NCBI RefSeq assembly: GCF_001643015.1
Contig: NZ_CP015622.1
Coordinates: forward strand, 2,307,358-2,371,357
Source of the DNA: Corynebacterium crudilactis
GTDB taxonomy: Bacteria > Actinomycetota > Actinomycetes > Mycobacteriales > Mycobacteriaceae
Direction: 5' to 3'
DNA length: 64,000 bases
The position numbers and the translations under genes are program-made. Shown here piece after piece: positions 1 through 9,201 of this stretch; position 1 is the stretch's first letter, and each line of letters opens with the position of its first letter. The notes below the pieces were generated by a model that saw nothing but the letters and a program-made list of their open reading frames with translations, ran no database searches and had not been told where the DNA came from.

Positions 1-110
1 TCATCGTCTACCTGGCTTCCCAGGAAAATGATGCGCTCACTCAGGAGGCGATCAAAGACGTCATTTCCGAAACCAGGGCCACCTGGGGCTGCCATACGAA
101 TATCGCTCAT
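1..110 (-). CDS. clpP1: ATP-dependent Clp protease proteolytic subunit 1 (5' end only)
   Basis: The 36 visible codons begin MSDIRMAAPGGPGFGNDVFD and continue RLLSERIIFLGSQVDD, the N-terminus of actinobacterial ClpP1, the serine peptidase subunit that forms a mixed ClpP1P2 barrel with ClpX or ClpC. The rest of the gene, including the catalytic Ser-His-Asp residues, lies outside the window. It is transcribed in the same direction as tig, which lies immediately upstream; tig-clpP1-clpP2 is the usual actinobacterial order. A strong hairpin between the two genes suggests that clpP1 has its own promoter in the stretch between the hairpin and its start codon. Identification is secure despite truncation by the window edge. 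Confidence 0.93.
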   Translation of the reverse strand, partial: MSDIRMAAPGGPGFGNDVFDRLLSERIIFLGSQVDD

Positions 111-228
111 GAAAACAGTCAACTCCTATATTCTTCAATCTTGTGTACGTTCATTAAGTTCAATGTCACCAGACTACCCGCGTATTTCCGCGAAACCGCC
201 TCTGTTCGCTATCAGCGTTTTCACCCTC

Positions 229-286
229 TAAAAACGCAAAAAATAACGCTTTTCGACGCGCGCTTGGGCGTCGAAAAGCGTTATTT
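229..286 (-). terminator. Rho-independent terminator of tig
   Basis: A perfect 19-bp stem (241-259 with 268-286) encloses an 8-base loop. On the minus strand it is followed by T-rich sequence (complement of 229-240). It sits 12 bases after the tig stop codon. The stem contains both orientations of the word GCTTTTCGACGC, which recurs elsewhere in this window. Confidence 0.9.
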
Positions 287-297
287 GTTTTTAGAGA

Positions 298-1647
298 TTA
301 AGCCTCAGACTCAGTCTCTTCGACTTCTTCTTCACCGAAGTAAGCCTTTGGGTCAACGTCATTACCCTCAGAATCCTTGACGTTTACACGGCAGATAGCC
401 TGTGCAAGTGCCTTGCCGCGACGAACATCAGCGAAGAGGTTCGCGATCTGGCCGGACTGCTGCAGCTGACCGATGAACTGGTTAGGGTCCATTCCGTAAG
501 ACTGAGCGGTGAATAGGATGTGATCGGTGAGCTCCTGCTGGGAAACCTCAGGCTCTTCAGCCTCAGCAAGTGCATCGAGGAACAGCTGGGTGCGCACAGA
601 CTGTGCAGCATCTTCGCGGTTCTGAGCTTCGAACTCTTCACGAGTAAGGCCCTGTGCTTCAAGAACAGAGTTCAGTGCAGCATCGTCGTGTGCGAGCTCA
701 CCGAGCAGCTGGTGCAGCTGTGAGTGTGCCTGCTCATCAACGATGGAGTCGGGAACTGCGAACTCAGTTGAGCCAATTGCTGCAGCGAGAACTTCGTCGC
801 GAAGCTTGGAAGCCTGCTCGTTCTTCTGCTTTTCCTCGACGGTAGCAACAGTGGACTCGCGGAGCTCTTCGATGGTGTCGAACTCGGAAGCTAGCTGCGC
901 GAAGTCATCATCCAGCTCAGGCAGCTCGCGCTGCTTGGTAGCGGTGATTTCGACGCTGATCTGAGCTTCCTTGCCCTGGTACTCGCCATTTGCCAGCTCA
1001 GAGGTGAACTCTACGGTTTCATCCTTCTTAGCGCCAAGCAAAGCCTTATCCAGGCCGTCAATCAGATCGTCAGATCCGATTTCGTAGGACAGACCTTCGG
1101 TGGTTGCCTCGTCAATCTTCTCACCGTCAACAGTTGCGGTGATGTTGATGGTGACAAACTCACCCTTCTTCAGCTTGTGGTTGTGATCCTTCAAGGTGGA
1201 GAAACGAGCGCGCAGGCTATCCAGCTCTGCATCGATCGCTGCTTCATCAGCCTTGATAGCTGGAACCTCAACGTTGATCTCTTCAAACTTAGGAAGGTCG
1301 AACTCTGGGCGAACGTCAACCTCAGCAACGAACTCAACAAGCTCGCCATCTTCGATCTTGGTGACGTTTACCTGAGGCTGGCCAATCGCCTTGATGCCCT
1401 CAGCCTGAATTGCCTGCTCGTAACGGCTTGGAAGCATGTCGTTAACGACCTGCTCCAGAACTGGTCCACGGCCAAAGCGCGCGTCGATCAGCTTGCGTGG
1501 AGCCTTGCCCTTGCGGAAACCTGGAACCTGGACCTGCTGCGCTAGAGCGGCATAAGCCTGGTCGATCTCTGGCTTCAGTTCAGAAAATGGAACCTCAACG
1601 GTGATCTTTGAACGGGTGTCGCTCAGCTTCTCGACAGAACTCTTCAC
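298..1647 (-). CDS. tig: Trigger factor, ribosome-associated chaperone and peptidyl-prolyl isomerase
   Basis: Trigger factor binds at the ribosomal exit tunnel and shields nascent chains. The 449-residue product has the family layout. The N-terminal ribosome-binding domain carries the signature GFRKGKAPR near residue 44; this is followed by an FKBP-type isomerase domain (about 150-235, [16 protein letters not shown]) and a long helical C-terminal domain ([14 protein letters not shown] onward). The C-terminus is acidic ([12 protein letters not shown]), as in other actinobacterial members. The start is GTG at 1647, preceded by an AGGAG ribosome-binding site about seven bases upstream. It is followed by a strong terminator and then clpP1. 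Length and domain order match the family closely. Confidence 0.97.
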   Translation of the reverse strand: MKSSVEKLSDTRSKITVEVPFSELKPEIDQAYAALAQQVQVPGFRKGKAPRKLIDARFGRGPVLEQVVNDMLPSRYEQAIQAEGIKAIGQPQVNVTKIEDGELVEFVAEVDVRPEFDLPKFEEINVEVPAIKADEAAIDAELDSLRARFSTLKDHNHKLKKGEFVTINITATVDGEKIDEATTEGLSYEIGSDDLIDGLDKALLGAKKDETVEFTSELANGEYQGKEAQISVEITATKQRELPELDDDFAQLASEFDTIEELRESTVATVEEKQKNEQASKLRDEVLAAAIGSTEFAVPDSIVDEQAHSQLHQLLGELAHDDAALNSVLEAQGLTREEFEAQNREDAAQSVRTQLFLDALAEAEEPEVSQQELTDHILFTAQSYGMDPNQFIGQLQQSGQIANLFADVRRGKALAQAICRVNVKDSEGNDVDPKAYFGEEEVEETESEA

Positions 1648-1762
1648 GAGTGAATCTCCTGGGTGATCGGGAAAGTAAAAGGTATAGATATTACAAAAAC
1701 AAGCCCGGTTTCAAACGATTATGCGATTTCTCGCGTCGTCCGAAACCGAGCTCGTCCTCAAG

Positions 1763-1836
1763 TCGGGGCGACAGGATTCGAACCTGCGACCCCCTGCTCC
1801 CAAAGCAGGTGCGCTACCAAGCTGCGCCACGCCCCG
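1763..1836 (-). tRNA. tRNA-Pro (anticodon TGG)
   Basis: The minus strand folds into a full cloverleaf: acceptor stem CGGGGCG pairing with CGCCCCG, anticodon loop CTTTGGGAG-type with TGG, and a canonical T-loop GGTTCGAATCC. It is 74 bases including the discriminator A; CCA is not encoded. It lies upstream of tig in the same orientation. Confidence 0.95.
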
Positions 1837-2118
1837 ATATTAAATTTGACCCATGAAGACTAACACATTCGATATAACACAACAAACTTATTTAGCCGCT
1901 GCGTAGAATCTCTACGCGTCATGCTCCTTGGTTCGTTTAGAAACTTTACACACACACTGATCAAATAACGAAATCGCTCACATTTATGCAGGTAAAACTA
2001 ATTTCAAACATTCAGGCAATGAAGCATTTCCACATCACACCCATACCAATGCCCTAAAACGCACTACTCACAACAACCCCACGCATACTGCCCTATATCA
2101 AGCCCCCAGAAAGCACAG
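1837..2118. other. AT-rich intergenic stretch without a gene
   Basis: Both reading directions lack a convincing coding frame, and the sequence is AT-rich with no obvious conserved structure. It presumably holds the promoter of the tRNA-Pro gene on the minus strand. I see no repeat or attachment-site duplication inside it. Confidence 0.5.
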
Positions 2119-2150
2119 AAAGCCATGAGGGCATTAACCCTCATGGCTTT
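2119..2150. terminator. Hairpin terminator downstream of the small HTH gene
   Basis: A perfect 13-bp stem, AAAGCCATGAGGG (2119-2131) with its complement at 2138-2150, has a 6-base loop. It lies 24 bases beyond the stop of the minus-strand gene that ends at 2174. The flanking T content is weak on either strand, so termination strength is uncertain. Confidence 0.6.
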
Positions 2151-2173
2151 GCGTATTAAAAAGGAAAATCAGC

Positions 2174-2425
2174 TTAGCAAGCAACCTCTGCAGGCTGCCC
2201 TGAACTAATGAGTCCCTTATTACCAGCTGCGCGATCATCTACCCACTCTTGAATGGTCTGGGAATCCCACAATGTAAGTCCATGTAGCTTAGCAACTGGC
2301 TTTGGCGCACGACCGCGTCCCGCGTAACTGGTGAAGGTACCGCGAGCAGTACCGGAAAACTCTGCGCATTCAATTGCAGTCCAGAGCTGTCTACCCGATT
2401 CTGAATCGATGATTTTTGGCTTCAT
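2174..2425 (-). CDS. Small helix-turn-helix protein, AlpA/excisionase-like
   Basis: The 83-residue basic protein contains a short MerR/AlpA-style winged-helix segment (about residues 15-65). A pattern typical of prophage excisionase-type HTH domains can be seen: WTAIECAEFSGTARGTFTSY, then GRGRAPKPVAK, a short loop, and WDSQTIQEWVDDR. Such proteins bind DNA and act as excisionases or small activators. No integrase, transposase or phage gene lies nearby. It is flanked by AT-rich non-coding DNA and sits between tRNA-Pro and tRNA-Gly, which are common integration targets, so it may be a remnant of an integrated element. The family assignment rests on pattern recognition only. Confidence 0.6.
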   Translation of the reverse strand: MKPKIIDSESGRQLWTAIECAEFSGTARGTFTSYAGRGRAPKPVAKLHGLTLWDSQTIQEWVDDRAAGNKGLISSGQPAEVAC

Positions 2426-2846
2426 AATTCACGAGGCTACGCCACGAGGGTACCTTTTGTCGAAATTATCTTAAGGTTTCTACAAGGAAATTATATCTCC
2501 ATGTTTTACCGTATAAATAAAGGACTAACTGGCACTATAAATTATCCATTATGAATTTTACACAGCCATATTCTTAACTTTTACTAACATTTTATTAATT
2601 TTTTCTAAGGTAATGCAGGTTTAACTAAAGAAAAATACAGCAAAATGTACAAATACGTGCTAAGTGCAAAGATATCGAGAAATCTCAAGCAGGCCCACAG
2701 CCCAGAAGCTCACAACAAAAACCAGCTACTCACCCCTACAGCAAAAGCCTCAAACCACAGTGCTGGCCAGCCGATTTCTTTTCCATCAACAATGTGCGCT
2801 ATGCTTTTGAACGAACCAAACAAGAGTTCTTGCCAAGTTCAACTTT
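2426..2846. other. Long AT-rich non-coding stretch upstream of tRNA-Gly
   Basis: About 420 bases with long A/T runs and no supported gene. A frame running through its right half is only an accidental opening that continues into the tRNA. It should contain the promoters of the minus-strand HTH gene and of tRNA-Gly, but I cannot place either with confidence. Confidence 0.45.
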
Positions 2847-2918
<72 letters not shown>

Positions 2919-2932
2919 CAAAGAATAAATAG

Positions 2933-2976
2933 CCCTTAACCAGCGAAAATGCTAAGGTTAAGGGTTTTTTCTTTTC
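2933..2976 (+). terminator. Rho-independent terminator of tRNA-Gly
   Basis: CCCTTAACC (2933-2941) pairs with GGTTAAGGG (2956-2964) and is followed by a run of Ts to 2976. It lies just after the tRNA. Confidence 0.85.
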
Positions 2977-3065
2977 CCGATTATTCTAAAGGGGAGATAC
3001 TTCGGAGATATAGCCATCACTCTGGGAACTTTCATCGTGGTTGATCCGTTGTTTAAGTGATAAAG

Positions 3066-3079
3066 ACCAACATGTTGGT
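3066..3079. promoter_or_regulatory. 14-bp perfect palindrome upstream of the Gly/Asp-rich membrane protein
   Basis: ACCAACATGTTGGT is a perfect palindrome centred about 42 bases before the TTG start at 3115. Such a dyad in a short leader is a plausible regulator-binding site, but no partner regulator can be named. Confidence 0.4.
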
Positions 3080-3114
3080 GAGAGTTTAAACCCCGAACCC
3101 CGCCATCCTAATCC

Positions 3115-3963
3115 TTGAGTGAGTTGAAGATTTTCGTGGAAGCACTACTTCTTATCGCAATCGTCATTGGTGGTGGCGTTTTTGTCGCATCAAAGATGGG
3201 CTCTAAAAATACTAAGAAGCAGGAAGAAACTGAGTTCGCTGATGCGCAAGCTGATGCACGCCGGTGGATTGAGCGCCTTGGTTCCCAGGTATTAACGATC
3301 GCAGGAAATGACACTGCATCTACTCAGGCTATTGCGGATGCTTCAGAACGTTATACTGCTGCTTCTTCTCAGATTTCTTCAGCAACTACTCCCCGACAAG
3401 CAGAGTTGGCACGCGAATCAGCACTTGAAGGTTTGCACTATATGAACGCAGCCCGCGAGATCATGGGTATGACCCCTGGCCCAGAGCTGCCTCCTCTTGA
3501 AGGTCAACGCAATGCAGGTCGCGTCACAGAGAAGCGCACCATTGAACAGGAAGGTCGCCAGATCACGGCCTCTCCTGTGGCAACTGATGCAACTCCGAAT
3601 TACTACCCAGGCGGCAATGTTGCTGGGCGTCCAGTTCCTGCCGGTTGGTATTCCGAGCCGTGGTGGGCCAGCGCTCTGCGTTCCGGTATTTGGACTGCAG
3701 GTTCCGTCATGATGTTCTCTGCAATGTTTAATGGCATGGCAGGTGTTAATTATTCAGGCGCTGCCTTTGAAGATGGTTATGGCGAAGGCTACGAAGATGG
3801 TCTCGCTGCTGGTGACGAAGGCGGAGACATGGGTGGTGACACTGGAGCAGATATGGGAGATGCCGGTGGAGAAGACGGCGGCGGCTTCTTCGACGGATTA
3901 TTCGGTGGCGGTGACGGCGGCGATGGTGGTGGCGGATTCGACTTCGGTGACTTCGATTTCTAA
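3115..3963 (+). CDS. Unknown membrane-anchored protein with acidic glycine-rich tail
   Basis: The 282-residue product starts with a single membrane segment (about residues 6-27, FVEALLLIAIVIGGGVFVAS). An alpha-helical region follows (about 35-115, rich in Ala, Gln and Glu). A second hydrophobic stretch (about 183-205) precedes a tail of about 70 residues made almost only of Gly, Asp, Glu and Phe and ending FDFGDFDF. Gly-rich acidic tails of this kind occur at the ends of TPM/YgcG-type and other corynebacterial envelope proteins, but I do not recognise the family. The start is uncertain: TTG at 3115 lacks a clear ribosome-binding site, and GTG at 3136 is possible. It is convergent with rpiB, with a shared terminator between them. 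Confidence 0.75.
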   Translation: MSELKIFVEALLLIAIVIGGGVFVASKMGSKNTKKQEETEFADAQADARRWIERLGSQVLTIAGNDTASTQAIADASERYTAASSQISSATTPRQAELARESALEGLHYMNAAREIMGMTPGPELPPLEGQRNAGRVTEKRTIEQEGRQITASPVATDATPNYYPGGNVAGRPVPAGWYSEPWWASALRSGIWTAGSVMMFSAMFNGMAGVNYSGAAFEDGYGEGYEDGLAAGDEGGDMGGDTGADMGDAGGEDGGGFFDGLFGGGDGGDGGGGFDFGDFDF

Positions 3964-3986
3964 CACCTACTAGTTCCCACAATGCC

Positions 3987-4034
3987 AAAGAGGCGGTCAG
4001 ATCTTCTGAAGAAGATCTGACCGCCTCTTTTTTA
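3987..4034. terminator. Bidirectional terminator between the unknown gene and rpiB
   Basis: A 20-bp perfect stem (3987-4006 with 4011-4030) has a 4-base loop, with A-run before and T-run after, so it can stop transcription from both convergent genes. Confidence 0.92.
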
Positions 4035-4045
4035 AAATGAATTAT

Positions 4046-4519
4046 CTACTCGTTAGGAACCACAGGTGCAATACCGGTGCGCTCGTAATCAGCAAGGATA
4101 TCGATGCGACGCTGGTGACGCTCCGCGTTGCTCCACTCCTGCTCGAGGAAAGCATCCACAATTGCGAGTGCTTCTTCGGTGGAGTGCATACGTCCGCCGA
4201 TTCCGATGAGGTTTGCGTTGTTGTGCTCGCGAGCGAGGCGTGCAGTTTCAACGGACCAAGCAAGTGCACAACGTGCACCCTTGACCTTGTTTGCTGCAAT
4301 TTGTTCACCGTTTCCGGATCCACCCAGAACAATTCCGAGTGAACCTGGATCATTGACGGTGCGGCTTGCTGCTTCGATGCAGAAAGCTGGGTAATCATCT
4401 TCTGCATCATAGGTGTGGGCTCCGCAATCGATCACTTCGTGGCCGTGGGCCTTCAAGTGCTCAGCGATAGCATTTTTAGTTTCGAAACCAGCGTGGTCTG
4501 CTCCAAGGTATACGCGCAT
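4046..4519 (-). CDS. rpiB: Ribose-5-phosphate isomerase B
   Basis: This enzyme interconverts ribose 5-phosphate and ribulose 5-phosphate in the pentose phosphate pathway. The 157-residue protein shows the RpiB/LacAB family pattern: N-terminal MRVYLGADHAGFETK, the phosphate-binding loop GIVLGGSGNGEQIAANK around residue 65, and CALAWSVETARLAREHNNAN. Actinobacterial RpiB members carry this GSGNGE variant, with Glu in place of Cys as general base. No ribosome-binding site precedes the ATG; instead a -10-like TAAACT (minus strand, 4532-4527) ends seven bases before it, which suggests a leaderless transcript. The neighbouring DsbA-like gene is in the same orientation but has its own terminator. Confidence 0.96.
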   Translation of the reverse strand: MRVYLGADHAGFETKNAIAEHLKAHGHEVIDCGAHTYDAEDDYPAFCIEAASRTVNDPGSLGIVLGGSGNGEQIAANKVKGARCALAWSVETARLAREHNNANLIGIGGRMHSTEEALAIVDAFLEQEWSNAERHQRRIDILADYERTGIAPVVPNE

Positions 4520-4599
4520 GCAGAATAGTTTACTGTAGAGGTTTCTTAGCTGGTCGAAACCCAGACTTTTCCCCTCTTTAGGGGATACTCCACACCTCC

Positions 4600-4633
4600 A
4601 AAATTAAAAAACTGCCGAGGATCATCCTCGGCA
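4600..4633 (-). terminator. Terminator of the DsbA-like gene
   Basis: TGCCGAG (4614-4620) pairs with CTCGGCA (4627-4633). On the minus strand the stem is followed by GTTTTTTAATTTT, a good T-tract. It lies 15 bases past the stop codon at 4648. Confidence 0.85.
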
Positions 4634-4647
4634 ATTAGGTCACAGGC

Positions 4648-5259
4648 CTAGTCGAACTGTGGGTCTTCGGTGCGTGAGCGCTTGATCTCGAAAAAGTGCG
4701 GGTAGCTGGCCAACTTGAAGGAGGCGTCGAAAAGCTCTCCGGCCTCTTCGCCGCGTGGAATGCGGGTGAGCACTGGGCCGAAGAAGGCGGTATCGCCGAG
4801 CTTAACCACTGGGGTGCCGACGTCATTGCCAACCTCGTCCATCGCGCTTTGGTGGAAGGCACGAAGTGCATCATCCCACTCGGTGCTGTCCGCAATCTCA
4901 CCAAGTGCAGCATCCAAGCCAACTTCTTCCAAGGATTCTGCGATAACGTCCTGGAAAGAACTCTCGATTGGTCCACGACCATCATTGTGGATACGGGTGC
5001 CCATCGCGGTATAAAGATCACCCAGTTTGTCCGCGTGATCGGTGGCAACAGCTGCGAACACACGTGCAGGTCCCCATGCTGCCTTCATGCGAACTTCGTA
5101 TGCCTCTGGGAGATCACGGCCATCATTGAGTACAGCCAAGCTCATTGGAACCCACTGGATTTCAATATCGCGGACTTGTTCTACTTCTTTGATCCACCTA
5201 GAGGTGACCCAGCAAAATGGGCAGGTGGTATCAAACCAGAAAGTTACTTTTTCAGCCAT
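4648..5259 (-). CDS. DsbA-family mycothiol-dependent oxidoreductase (Rv2466c-like)
   Basis: This is a cytosolic thioredoxin-fold protein with a DsbA-type helical insertion. It has the active-site motif Cys13-Pro-Phe-Cys16 (FDTTCPFCWVTSRW) and a cis-proline loop (VGTPVV, about residue 150). The whole sequence, down to the C-terminal SYPHFFEIKRSRTEDPQFD, closely follows what I recall of M. tuberculosis Rv2466c, a mycothiol-dependent nitroreductase induced by oxidative stress. A role in mycothiol-linked redox repair is therefore likely. I chose ATG at 5259 because GAGGAAAAAAC directly precedes it and the fold begins there; an upstream in-frame opening adds 13 residues that do not look like the family. 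It is divergent from pepN, as in mycobacteria. Confidence 0.9.
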   Translation of the reverse strand: MAEKVTFWFDTTCPFCWVTSRWIKEVEQVRDIEIQWVPMSLAVLNDGRDLPEAYEVRMKAAWGPARVFAAVATDHADKLGDLYTAMGTRIHNDGRGPIESSFQDVIAESLEEVGLDAALGEIADSTEWDDALRAFHQSAMDEVGNDVGTPVVKLGDTAFFGPVLTRIPRGEEAGELFDASFKLASYPHFFEIKRSRTEDPQFD

Positions 5260-5374
5260 GTTTTTTCCTCTTTCAAAATGGTTTCTAGCAATCCACACTA
5301 GGCGCGAACTATCGTGGTGTCATTGCACACCTTAAATTGACTGTGCGCACCTCTTATATTTCAAGGAGCTTTTA

Positions 5375-7978
5375 ATGACGTCAACAAATCTCACCCGGCA
5401 AGAAGCGCAGGATCGTTCGAAGTTGCTGAGTGTAGAAAATTATGACATTGCACTTGATCTCAACAATGGCGATGAGTTTTTTAGTTCCTCTACTGTTGTC
5501 AGTTTCACGGTCAAAGAAGCTGGAGATACCTTTATTGATCTTCGTGCCTCTAGTGTCGAAGAAGTTCGGCTGGATAATCAGTCCATCAAAGAACACGCAC
5601 TGACCTTGAACGCACAGGGCTATGACGAGACCTCTGGCATTGCATTAAAAGGTCTGACTCCCGGCGCGCACACCCTGCGAGTAACTGCGACTATCCCCTA
5701 CTCCCGTACAGGTGAGGGCCTACACCGCATGGTGGATCCAGCTGACAATGAGGTGTATCTGTACACCCAGTTGGAAACGGCAGATGCCAAACGACTATTT
5801 GCGTGTTTTGATCAGCCAGATCTCAAGGCTACCTACGATCTAAATATCAAAACTCCTAAGGGCTGGAAGATCATTTCCAATGCTGAACAGGCCGTATCTA
5901 CTCAGCATGTGGATTACGATACCCATGTCTCTCGTGTGGATTACCCACTGTCGACCTATTTGATCGCAGTTTGTGCAGGCCGCTACCACGAGGTGCGTGA
6001 GGTCTGGAATGGTCAGTTAACCCACCATGCGGAAACTCCTCAGGATCAGCCAACCGAGCTCTCTGTTCCTCTTGGTCTTTACTGCCGCAGGTCTTTGGCC
6101 AAGGATCTTGACGCCGAGCGTCTGTTTGCTGAAACCAAGCAGGGCTTTGATTGGTTCCACCGTAACTTCGGTGTCGCCTATCCATTTGGCAAATATGATC
6201 AGATCTTCGTCCCTGAATTTAATGCCGGCGCGATGGAGAACGCGGGCGCCGTTACCATCCGCGATGAGTATGTTTTTGCGTCCAAGGCGACCCGCTACCG
6301 CTATGAGCGCCGTGCGGAAACCATCCTCCACGAACTCGCACACATGTGGTTTGGTGACTTGGTGACCATGCAGTGGTGGGATGATCTGTGGCTCAACGAG
6401 TCTTTCGCAACCTGGTCTGCGGCGATTTCCCAGAATGAAGAAACTGAATACAACACCGCGTGGGTAACCTTTGCCAATGTGGAAAAGTCCTGGGCGTATC
6501 AGCAGGATCAGCTCCCGTCCACTCACCCAGTGTTCTCTGATGGCTACGATATTGAAACTGTTGAGCAGAACTTCGACGGCATCACCTACGCCAAGGGCGC
6601 TTCTGTGCTCAAGCAGCTACAGGCTTATGTCGGCCGCGAGGAATTCCTCGCCGGTGTGCGCAGGCATTTTGCTAACCATGCCTGGGGCAACGCCAGCTTC
6701 GACGATCTGCTCGGCGCACTTGAGCAGGCGTCCGGCCGCGACTTGTCCGATTGGGCAAATCAGTGGCTCAAGACCACCGGCATCAACACCCTCGGCGCGC
6801 AGTTCACCACCGACAACGGCAAGTACACCTCTTTCGCAGTCACCCAGACCGGCGCCGCGCCGGGTGCAGGTGAGCTGCGAACTCACCGCATCGCGGTGGG
6901 TCTTTATAAGCTTATCGACGGATCCCTCGACCGCTTTGCACGCGTCGAAATTGACTGCAATGGCGCGTCGACAAGCGTAGAAGAGATCATTGGCCTCGAG
7001 CAGGCAGACTTCGTGCTGGTCAACGACGATGACCTGACCTATGCGCTGCTGGATCTGGATGAGGCTTCACGCAATTTTGTGATCGACAATATTGATAAGT
7101 TCAGCGATCCGATGCCACGTACTCTCGTATGGTCTGCTGCTTGGGAAATGGCACGCTCCGGCCAGATGAAGGCCCGTGATTTCATCGCATTGGTTGCCCG
7201 TGGCGCTGCTGCGGAAACTGAAATCGCTGTGCTGGAACGCATCCTCATGCAAGCAAGCTCTGCACTGAATAACTACGCTGACCCAGCGTGGACGCAGGCT
7301 ACCGGAAATGATCTGCTTGCCAACGCATTCCTCGACGGTGCCCGCGGTGCTGAAGCAGATTCTGACACCCAATTGGCATTCATCCAAGCACTAGCAAAAA
7401 TCACGCTCAATGATGCTGCCGCCGATTATTTCCGCGAGATCCTTGCCGGAAATATTGCAGGCCTGACAGTAGATCCTGATCTGCGTTGGTGGGCTCTGAC
7501 TGCTCTAATTGCGCGTGGCGATATCGCTGCACCTGAGGAAGAAATCGCTACCGAGCTCGCCCGCGATAACTCCAACTCTTCCTACCTTGCATCTCTTCGC
7601 GCAGCAGCTGCAGTAAACGATGAAGCCACCAAGGCTGCGGTCTACAAGGAAATCACCGCACTGGACAGTGGATTGTCCAACCTTGAGTTACGCCACAAGA
7701 TCGAGGGCCTCACGTTTACGGGTTCTTCCGAATTGATGCAGGCGTACAACGAGCAGTACTTCAGAATCCTCGACAATGTCTGGGCAACCTTCTCCGGCGA
7801 AATGTCTCAGCAGATCCTCCTCGGCCTCTTCCCTTCCTGGAATATCTCCACCGCAGGACTCGAACAAGCCGATCAGTTCCTCGAAGAGGATCATGTAGCT
7901 GGCATCAAGCGCATTGTTGCAGAATCCCGTGACCGCACCGCTCGTGCACTGCGCAACCGCGAGGCTGACGCTGCTTAA
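5375..7978 (+). CDS. pepN: Aminopeptidase N (M1 family zinc metallopeptidase)
   Basis: PepN removes N-terminal residues from peptides in the cytoplasm and completes protein turnover downstream of Clp and other proteases. The 867-residue protein has the M1 gluzincin core: exopeptidase motif GAMEN (285-289), zinc motif HELAH (His319, Glu320, His323) and the third ligand Glu342 in LWLNESFATW. An ERAP1-type C-terminal helical domain follows (from about residue 530). The start ATG at 5375 has AAGGAGC a few bases upstream. No signal peptide is present. Length fits actinobacterial PepN. It is divergent from the DsbA-like gene, with about 115 bases between start codons. Confidence 0.97.
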   Translation: MTSTNLTRQEAQDRSKLLSVENYDIALDLNNGDEFFSSSTVVSFTVKEAGDTFIDLRASSVEEVRLDNQSIKEHALTLNAQGYDETSGIALKGLTPGAHTLRVTATIPYSRTGEGLHRMVDPADNEVYLYTQLETADAKRLFACFDQPDLKATYDLNIKTPKGWKIISNAEQAVSTQHVDYDTHVSRVDYPLSTYLIAVCAGRYHEVREVWNGQLTHHAETPQDQPTELSVPLGLYCRRSLAKDLDAERLFAETKQGFDWFHRNFGVAYPFGKYDQIFVPEFNAGAMENAGAVTIRDEYVFASKATRYRYERRAETILHELAHMWFGDLVTMQWWDDLWLNESFATWSAAISQNEETEYNTAWVTFANVEKSWAYQQDQLPSTHPVFSDGYDIETVEQNFDGITYAKGASVLKQLQAYVGREEFLAGVRRHFANHAWGNASFDDLLGALEQASGRDLSDWANQWLKTTGINTLGAQFTTDNGKYTSFAVTQTGAAPGAGELRTHRIAVGLYKLIDGSLDRFARVEIDCNGASTSVEEIIGLEQADFVLVNDDDLTYALLDLDEASRNFVIDNIDKFSDPMPRTLVWSAAWEMARSGQMKARDFIALVARGAAAETEIAVLERILMQASSALNNYADPAWTQATGNDLLANAFLDGARGAEADSDTQLAFIQALAKITLNDAAADYFREILAGNIAGLTVDPDLRWWALTALIARGDIAAPEEEIATELARDNSNSSYLASLRAAAAVNDEATKAAVYKEITALDSGLSNLELRHKIEGLTFTGSSELMQAYNEQYFRILDNVWATFSGEMSQQILLGLFPSWNISTAGLEQADQFLEEDHVAGIKRIVAESRDRTARALRNREADAA

Positions 7979-8959
7979 TTAGTTCTGAGCACGGTGTGCC
8001 ACTGTCAGGCACACCTCTGCGGTCCATTTACTGGTATTCGCCAGATAAGACCACAGCTGCTGATCTGACAAACCTGCTGGTAGATTAATTCGTGCTTCAG
8101 CAAAAATACCCCAGCGCGCACCATTTTCGATCTCTTCAGTAAACACGGTTACCAGCACGTGTTCCTTTGAATACAGGTTGCATAATCTAAGAAGCTGCTC
8201 CATATGCTTCTTAGATTTCACAACCATGCCGGTACCTGAAGAAACAGCCAAAGTTTGTCGGTCGCTGCCATCAGTGCCATCGGTCAACCAAGCGCTTACC
8301 CGTTGGCCCATGTACTGAAATTCTACGAACTTTTCTGTTTGCTTCAGCTCTTCTGCACCGATCGTTTCGTATTGCTGATAAATACGATCCAATGTGACAG
8401 CGGGGGTTGGCTCATCAAGCAGCCCAAAAGGGTTTCCTTCTACTAGTTGCTCCTCGGTAAAAGCAAAATCCACCGCAGGAGGCTCCGACATGGTGAATTC
8501 TGTGCGGGCCGGTGCAAACTTTGGCCAAATCTGCTCACACCAAGATACAAAGCTAGTAGCCACATCAGTCATGCAGTAATACACAAACTCAGCTGACTGT
8601 TCCCACGTTGCGCCAGCTCCAGAGAATAAAAACTCTCTTCCCCGCACCACCAAGCTCTTGGGATCTGCTTCATCGAGCACCACTTGAAGATCACGTGTTG
8701 GGCGGTTGAAATCATTGACAGCACGCAAATATTCTGTTTGTTTCTTCGCTGGCACATAGGCGTGCCACATAAAATCAGCAGTGACGCACAACGTGACTGC
8801 ATCCAAATTGAAGTTCACTGTCAATCCAGGTCGGCGAACAATCAGTTCCATGCTCTTATCTGTAACTGCCATGTCGTGGTTATAACCTAAGGTCAGCAGC
8901 GCCATTTGTACAGGCTTCATCCGCATAGAGAGCAATGCATTATCAAGATTTTCAGTCAT
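7979..8959 (-). CDS. YbjN-domain protein
   Basis: The protein of about 326 residues contains two regions resembling the YbjN / type III secretion chaperone-like fold (about residues 30-150 and 205-320). Visible stretches include GYNHDMAVTDKSMELIVRR and ARWGIFAEARINLPAGLSDQQLW. Function is not established; YbjN proteins are described as putative chaperones or regulators. The start used here is ATG at 8959 (MTENLDNAL); an upstream ATG at 8998 would add 13 residues. Its stop is immediately adjacent to that of pepN, so the two genes converge without an intergenic terminator. It is divergent from the next unknown gene. Confidence 0.75.
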   Translation of the reverse strand: MTENLDNALLSMRMKPVQMALLTLGYNHDMAVTDKSMELIVRRPGLTVNFNLDAVTLCVTADFMWHAYVPAKKQTEYLRAVNDFNRPTRDLQVVLDEADPKSLVVRGREFLFSGAGATWEQSAEFVYYCMTDVATSFVSWCEQIWPKFAPARTEFTMSEPPAVDFAFTEEQLVEGNPFGLLDEPTPAVTLDRIYQQYETIGAEELKQTEKFVEFQYMGQRVSAWLTDGTDGSDRQTLAVSSGTGMVVKSKKHMEQLLRLCNLYSKEHVLVTVFTEEIENGARWGIFAEARINLPAGLSDQQLWSYLANTSKWTAEVCLTVAHRAQN

Positions 8960-9201
8960 CGAAATACTACTTTCTTTGAATGTAAAAAATGCTTCCACTA
9001 CAAGGCCTTATCAACCTTGAAATCAATCGCTTTTAACAATAAATTTTGCACAATTACCAGAGAATAACATTTGATATCTCTGCGTGTGAGGTGAGCAAAA
9101 GTATACATTCAGGTTCTTCCAGCCTCTCTATAGAAGAGGCCAGCAGAGCTTAATACTCTGGACTAGAATGCAGATCAATCACGTTTGTCTCCTTCTAGAA
9201 A

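Noticed and set aside
9122..9140. GCCTCT/AGAGGC hairpin before the unknown gene at 9202
   Set aside because: Only six base pairs, no T-run and no gene ending nearby; not strong enough to call a terminator.
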